The notes under the pieces are model-generated. The model made no database searches. It was not told where the DNA came from and saw only the letters and a list, made by a program, of their open reading frames with translations. 64,000 bases of DNA, taken from NCBI RefSeq assembly GCF_019649055.1, contig NW_026570293.1, positions 62,001-126,000 on the forward strand, given 5' to 3'. How positions within the stretch are numbered: position 1 is the first letter of the stretch; each line of letters begins with the position of its first letter. Made by a program: the position numbers and the translations under genes. Source of the stretch: Paramacrobiotus metropolitanus (Eukaryota; Tardigrada; Eutardigrada; Parachela; Macrobiotidae). Of the stretch, positions 59,599 to 64,000 are shown one piece after another.

Positions 59599-60837
59599 AT
59601 GTCTCAGCATCACCACGCCCACAACTACGAATGCTACTCGCACACGTCGGGCGCCAAGGAGGACACCCATATGGCGTCGGGCGAGAAGGAGGTCCACACC
59701 ACCAGCTACACCCACGCGGAAGCCAAGGCGCCCGTTCTGAATGTCCCTGATCCGCTAACCGTCACTGGCATCGGTAACCTGTGACCTTTACTAAATTTAA
59801 TAACACAACACACTGCTGAACAAAACCTTAGTATAAAAAAATAATTTTATTAAAGTTGCATTAATAACTAATTGCGTAATTTTTGAATACATATAAATAA
59901 ATTACCTATTGGTTTATTTACATGTATATTTACGTATTGCGAGAAAACAGCATAGGAGGACATTTGCAAGCGGTTACTATTGTGTTAATTAGTAATATAT
60001 TAGATATTACGAAGTTATAACCACAAGGTCCACAGAATTATGCACAATGATTTAATAACAATAAATAAATAAATGTTATCAATTTCTAAATTGATAATTT
60101 GCTTCAACCAGCAATGATTTTGTAATATGGGCTAAACAATGTAAAAAAACACGGCTAAACTAAATGTTTCATAAAAATGATTAGTAGTTCTGATTAAATG
60201 TCAAATGCAATTTTGATGAAATTTGTGTATTGATCATTAATGGATGTTGGTAAATACGCAGCGAATATAAACCCGTGTAATTAATTTCCAGCCGGTCTGG
60301 GACAGACACTGGTGGGTGAGGGTTTCGCCGCCTCGGCGGTACGGGCGTCCGGTGAATCGGAAAGGGTCACCGTCCTGCCTAACGAGCACCTGACGGAGGA
60401 GGCCCGCCGCGACCAGGAGAAGTACCAGAAGGAGAAGGAGGCCATTGCGGAGCGCCAGAAGCACGCGTTGGAGGCCAAGACGGAGGCCTACCGGAAGGAG
60501 GCCGAGCAGCAGGCCGAGAAGATCCGCAAGGAGATGGAGAAGCAGCACGAGCGGGATGTCGGCTTCCGTCAGGAGCTGGTCAGTGAGACCATCGCGGCGC
60601 AGAAGAAGCAGGTCGATCTGGAGGCGCAGATGGCCAAGAAGCAGTTGGAGCGCGAGGGGCAGGCGGCGCGCGAGGCTCTGGAGAAGAGCAAGATGACCAG
60701 CAATGTAAGTATACTGGCATGTGCACGAGTACTCCGTGTATCATGTATGCGATAGGCCTTATATCGGGGCATATACAAGCCCGTCCGGATGATGAGCACG
60801 ATGTCCGTCCGTCCGGATGATGAGCTTGTTCATATTA

Positions 60838-60936
<99 letters not shown>

Positions 60937-61367
60937 TATCGGTATATATACCGATATGTACATAAATTAACGTAAATCTGTAAATGCCCTGAAAACCTGG
61001 CGATTCTGAAAACTTTATCAAAACTACATACGCAGACATGTAGTATGCATACATGCATATTTAATGCTTTATTTATAATGTGCTTATTTAATTTTCAATT
61101 ATATACTCTGTAGATATTTTGTTATATGAGTAGGTTTCAGTTAGTAGAATTCAGTATAAAAAATATTTAATATTTAAGTCTATATTTTTGAAAAGTTTTT
61201 CAAAATTTCCAGGTTTGCATCTTGTATCTCCAGTATTGCATCAGCTCGGAAGTTTTTGTAAAACGAAAAATTTCGATTTACAGGTGGAAGTCAACTTCGA
61301 CACTGCGATCGGCCACGCCGTCTCTGGCAGCACCACGGTGGAGTCGGAAGTGAACAAACTAAACTGA
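59599..61367 (+). CDS. CAHS: Cytosolic abundant heat-soluble (CAHS) protein, 3 exons, 223 aa
   Basis: CAHS proteins are tardigrade-specific, intrinsically disordered proteins. They form helical filaments or gels on water loss and protect cells from drying. Exons: 59599-59773, 60292-60704, 61284-61367, all GT-AG and in phase (672 nt). The N-terminal ~70 residues are disordered and His/Ser/Thr-rich ([35 protein letters not shown]). A long charged amphipathic helical region (~80-195) follows, with the family-typical stretches [54 protein letters not shown] and [20 protein letters not shown]. Exon 3 gives the conserved tail [20 protein letters not shown]. Length is normal for CAHS (~220-240). No signal peptide, as expected for a cytosolic protein. 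The second intron carries a long TA repeat. CAHS numbering cannot be set without a phylogeny. Confidence 0.96.
60842..60964. repeat. (TA)n microsatellite, ~45 units, joined to a 36-bp perfect palindrome
   Basis: An uninterrupted TA run (60842-60931) leads directly into a perfect palindrome at 60929-60964 (half-site TATGTACATATCGGTATA). The tract is in CAHS intron 2. It is likely polymorphic and can extrude as a cruciform or RNA hairpin. Confidence 0.9.
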
Positions 61368-61372
61368 ATAAA
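61367..61372 (+). terminator. Polyadenylation signal AATAAA overlapping the CAHS stop codon
   Basis: AATAAA starts at the last base of the TGA stop codon. If it is used, the 3' UTR would be only about 20-30 nt. Other signals further down could serve instead. Confidence 0.4.
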
Positions 61373-62148
61373 TAATGTTTACTGATACAGTGCTTACGTA
61401 CTGTAAATACTAATAACAATAATTATTCTAATATATTCCTCTATCATGTGCTATGTGCATTTTTATGGTAACTATGTGAATGTGTGTATGTCTTTACAAT
61501 CAGGTACACCGCACAGTTGATCCAAGTGCTTCTCTATCGTGAACTACTCTAGCGTATGGCGATCAAATCTTGCCGGTCAATGCTAATTATACAGACAAAA
61601 ATCATTTATTGCAGCATATGACGTTTACCTTTTTATCTAGAAATATTGATTTAAACAGGTACAATAATACTAAAAAACAAACAACGAAATCTGCGCAACC
61701 AGTTACTGTAGTTTGTTTTGAGTGGGTAAAGTGCCGAACACAGCAGCAGCATTTCCTTTTACAATGGCGAGCCGCACATCCTCCTTACCAGCGAATGCGA
61801 AATGATGAACTTAAATTATAAAAATAAAAATTAAGAAAGCAGTTAATACCAAACGCTAATACAAACAATAATGAAAACAAGGAAAAGCGTATAAAAATGT
61901 AGTGGAAATGGCTTTATCGCCATATTGGACTCACTGCAGTCTGCAGCAGACAACGATGCGGAAGCAACCTTGTACAAAATCGAAGAACGCTGATGTACAA
62001 AATCGAAGAACGCGAAAAATGCTGATGTTTTGATATATTGTTTCCAATTACGTTGTACCGCAGGTAAAATAAAACACAAGAACGCTCACCGGCCTTTTCG
62101 TTGCAGTGACGCCTAGCGTAGCTAGAAATCTAGCAGTCCATATTTTAC
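61373..62148. other. Spacer between CAHS and UDG-like gene
   Basis: The two genes converge here (plus and minus strands). AT-rich DNA with no recognisable gene. A short direct duplication (ACAAAATCGAAGAACGC twice) lies at about 61974-62012. Confidence 0.45.
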
Positions 62149-63401
62149 TCAGTTAGCCCCAAATAAATGACGCTGCACAGCGTCCCTGGTCTTTGTATGA
62201 TTACGCTGCTGTTCCTCTGTATCGACCGGTGCGTCCTTGATGCGCAAACGGCCGAACGGCTCAACTACCGACGTATGCAGTGCTCTCTCTTGGGGCGTGA
62301 GGAGTGGGGCATTCGGCATCAGCGGCGTCGACGTCGACGCTGCGCTTGCAACCGGTGCGGACTCAGTTCTCATTATCCGGGGCGACGCTTGTAGTGATTT
62401 GGGCGTTGATGACGCTGCCCTGAACAATGGAGGGGTGCCCTTTGATGTGGAGGCCTTCGGTGCCACGGTATCGGCGCGACTGGTACCCTGGCCGCTGCCG
62501 GCTCCACTGGCTTCTGCCTCCCGGCGTCCGCTGGTGCTCTGGATCGTCTGCGGCAAATTCCTTAGCGCACGTGCAACTGCGTCGCAGTCGTCATCCGTAT
62601 AACGGCTAATGTGTTTCAGAGGTGCGGCCACCACCACCCCTCTCGTGTACAACTTCTCCGCATCAAATTGACCATACCGATACAAAGGGACCAGGACCAG
62701 ATTGGGACGGTCCTCGTTAAGCTTTAACAAAAGCGCTTGGGTAAAAGCGTGCCACGGTTGCTCGTCAGCATTGCGCGCATTAGTATCCTTCTCACTGCGT
62801 GTCAGCGCGGCATTTAGCATCAAGCAGCCCGCTTCGGCCAGCGGTCGCAAATTAAAATGCTTGGAAATTCTTGTCCCGCCAAGTCTGTCCTGCTCGATGC
62901 AGTTGCAGGACACGAAAGTGTCATTCTGTCCTCCATGATTGCCCCACGCCGAATGGAGAATGCGGTATAAATTTTTGGCAGCCGGAACGCCAAATATCTT
63001 GTCTTTGTCTGATTTATCGCCGGTCGGTTTGGGGTTTGGCTGAAAAATATGCCCGTAAGACTCTGTCCACGTACATCCGCCGGCAAATCCTGTGCTCTTG
63101 GCTCTGGGATGGCTTGGCTTTAATGGCTCCATCATAATGAAAATTGCCGTAATACTTTCGTACGGACAATGTGTCCACTGAAACATTGTGTCCCAGCCTG
63201 GACTGGTGTCATTATTATTTTCCATTGCCCTTGCCCATTTTTCATGGCCATGGGCTTGTACGTTTTATGGAGATACTTCATGATGGCTTGGAATTCTGTT
63301 GCGATTCCCTTGGCACTGTTCGGAGCCCACATCCAGCTCCATGATTCATGGACCGTTGCTTTCACCTGGGCGATAAATTCCTCCTCGGATAACTGAGCCA
63401 T
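62149..63401 (-). CDS. Uracil-DNA-glycosylase-fold protein lacking catalytic motifs, frameshifted N-terminus
   Basis: The main frame (62149-63225, from MENNNDTSPGWD) carries landmarks of family-1 uracil-DNA glycosylase in order: a beta strand AIFIMMEPLKP where GQDPYH should be, AAKNLYRIL (substrate-side helix), PLAEAGCLMLNAALTR (very close to the family's LLLNAVLT segment), PWHAFTQALLLKLN, and VVVAAPLKHISRYT where HPSPLS should be. Both catalytic motifs are thus replaced, so repair activity is unlikely. A Ser/Ala/Pro-rich tail of ~140 residues follows. Upstream, 63132-63401 (MAQLSEEEFIAQVKATVHES, then IATEFQAIMKYLHKTY) looks like the N-terminal part of the same domain in another frame. A one-base shift between about 63226 and 63264 separates them: a real mutation, an assembly error, or use of the ATG at 63225. 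It is intronless and could be an old capture from a virus or transposon. Confidence 0.5.
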
Positions 63402-64000
63402 TGGCAGAATTTAACACATATATTAAGCACTTAATGCTATTCTGTACCTGATAGCGAAGCTGCGGGTGGTGATAATGAACTTAAATTTATATCTGCCACA
63501 AAAAAAATGTGCATGCAAAAAGCAAATCCCGGTAAAATTAGTATGGCTACGAGCCCACTGAAACCAGACAATTAGATGCGCGATGCGGTGCCGGCGATTG
63601 CTCATAATATACGCTCGCGAAGAGTTTTTGAACATCCGTCCGCCGGCAGGCTGTTGTCACCCGGAAATGCGCATTCATGAATCCCCAGAATGACTGTAAT
63701 ATTACTCGTATTACGTCAGCTTTTGCCGGCCTCCAACGCCGTCGCTCAACTGCGCCGTTCCGCTGATGCAGTATCTGTACACGAGGTGAAGTTATGCGTC
63801 ATACAGGTCATACGTGGCCGGAGGGACTGTTGAAGTCTGCTACCGAATCCGTTTTGTACAACGTTTTGCTAGTAATGCACTAACTGTGTGCGCGTTATTT
63901 CCGGTCGGCCGTGCCTGAATTGTATTAGCGCCACACAGGCACGATGTACGGCGTAACGGCTGCAATTACTGCGAACATGCTGCCTGCTAGTGTAGAAATT
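63402..64000. other. Upstream of the UDG-like gene, no gene seen
   Basis: No coding exon is recognised. It should contain the promoter of the minus-strand UDG-like gene. Confidence 0.4.

Noticed and set aside
60759-61058. Frames consisting largely of repeated Tyr-Ile
   Set aside because: They are translations of the TA microsatellite in the CAHS intron.
1-64000. CRISPR arrays, bacterial operons, rRNA and tRNA genes
   Set aside because: The window is animal nuclear DNA. No regularly spaced identical repeats or rRNA cores were seen, and no tRNA-like cloverleaf with A and B boxes was noticed by eye. A tRNA scan would be needed to exclude one fully.

Overview
This window is nuclear DNA from a eutardigrade (water bear). 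The evidence is a three-exon gene for a CAHS protein (cytosolic abundant heat-soluble, a family so far known from eutardigrades) at 59599-61367. It sits among ordinary animal genes with short GC-rich exons, GT-AG introns and AT-rich non-coding DNA. The species cannot be fixed from the sequence alone.

Layout. Positions 1-11.8 kb are mostly non-coding, with a 10-unit minisatellite, three small candidate secreted-peptide ORFs or exons and one well-bounded orphan exon. Positions 11.8-19.3 kb (minus) hold an eight-exon MAP7/ensconsin-family gene (698 aa), all of whose splice phases agree. Positions 19.3-24.6 kb are a divergent AT-rich spacer. Positions 24.6-29.7 kb (plus) hold a complete six-exon IMP dehydrogenase gene (524 aa). 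Four of its five introns each carry one copy of an ~84-nt element with C box, D box and terminal stem, apparently a family of intron-hosted C/D snoRNAs. Positions 32.3-33.6 kb (minus) hold a three-exon secreted Ly6/quiver-like gene. At 37.8-38.6 kb is an intronless DUF1963/YwqG-like gene flanked by two copies of a dispersed repeat. Positions 39.9-45.8 kb (plus) hold a multi-exon serpin with a non-canonical hinge and an extended reactive-centre loop; its introns have collected transposon fragments. At 47.5-47.8 kb (minus) is a small one-pass membrane protein. Positions 48.7-53.1 kb are a Ty3/gypsy LTR retrotransposon with identical LTRs and a perfect 5-bp target duplication, but two frameshifts in pol. 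Positions 55.9-57.3 kb (plus) hold a two-Ig-domain protein with a probable separate signal-peptide exon. The CAHS gene lies at 59.6-61.4 kb. At 62.1-63.4 kb (minus) is an intronless uracil-DNA-glycosylase-fold protein that has lost both catalytic motifs and carries a frameshift near its N-terminus.

The genes do not form an operon or pathway: cytoskeleton (MAP7), guanine nucleotide synthesis (IMPDH), extracellular proteins (Ly6-like, serpin, Ig) and desiccation tolerance (CAHS) are simply neighbours. Several DNA-transposon families are recognisable by their own ends: a TTAA-flanked fold-back element, a TA-flanked 953-bp element, and a TA-flanked MITE family. Exon structures were derived by hand from splice signals and reading phase; no similarity search was run.
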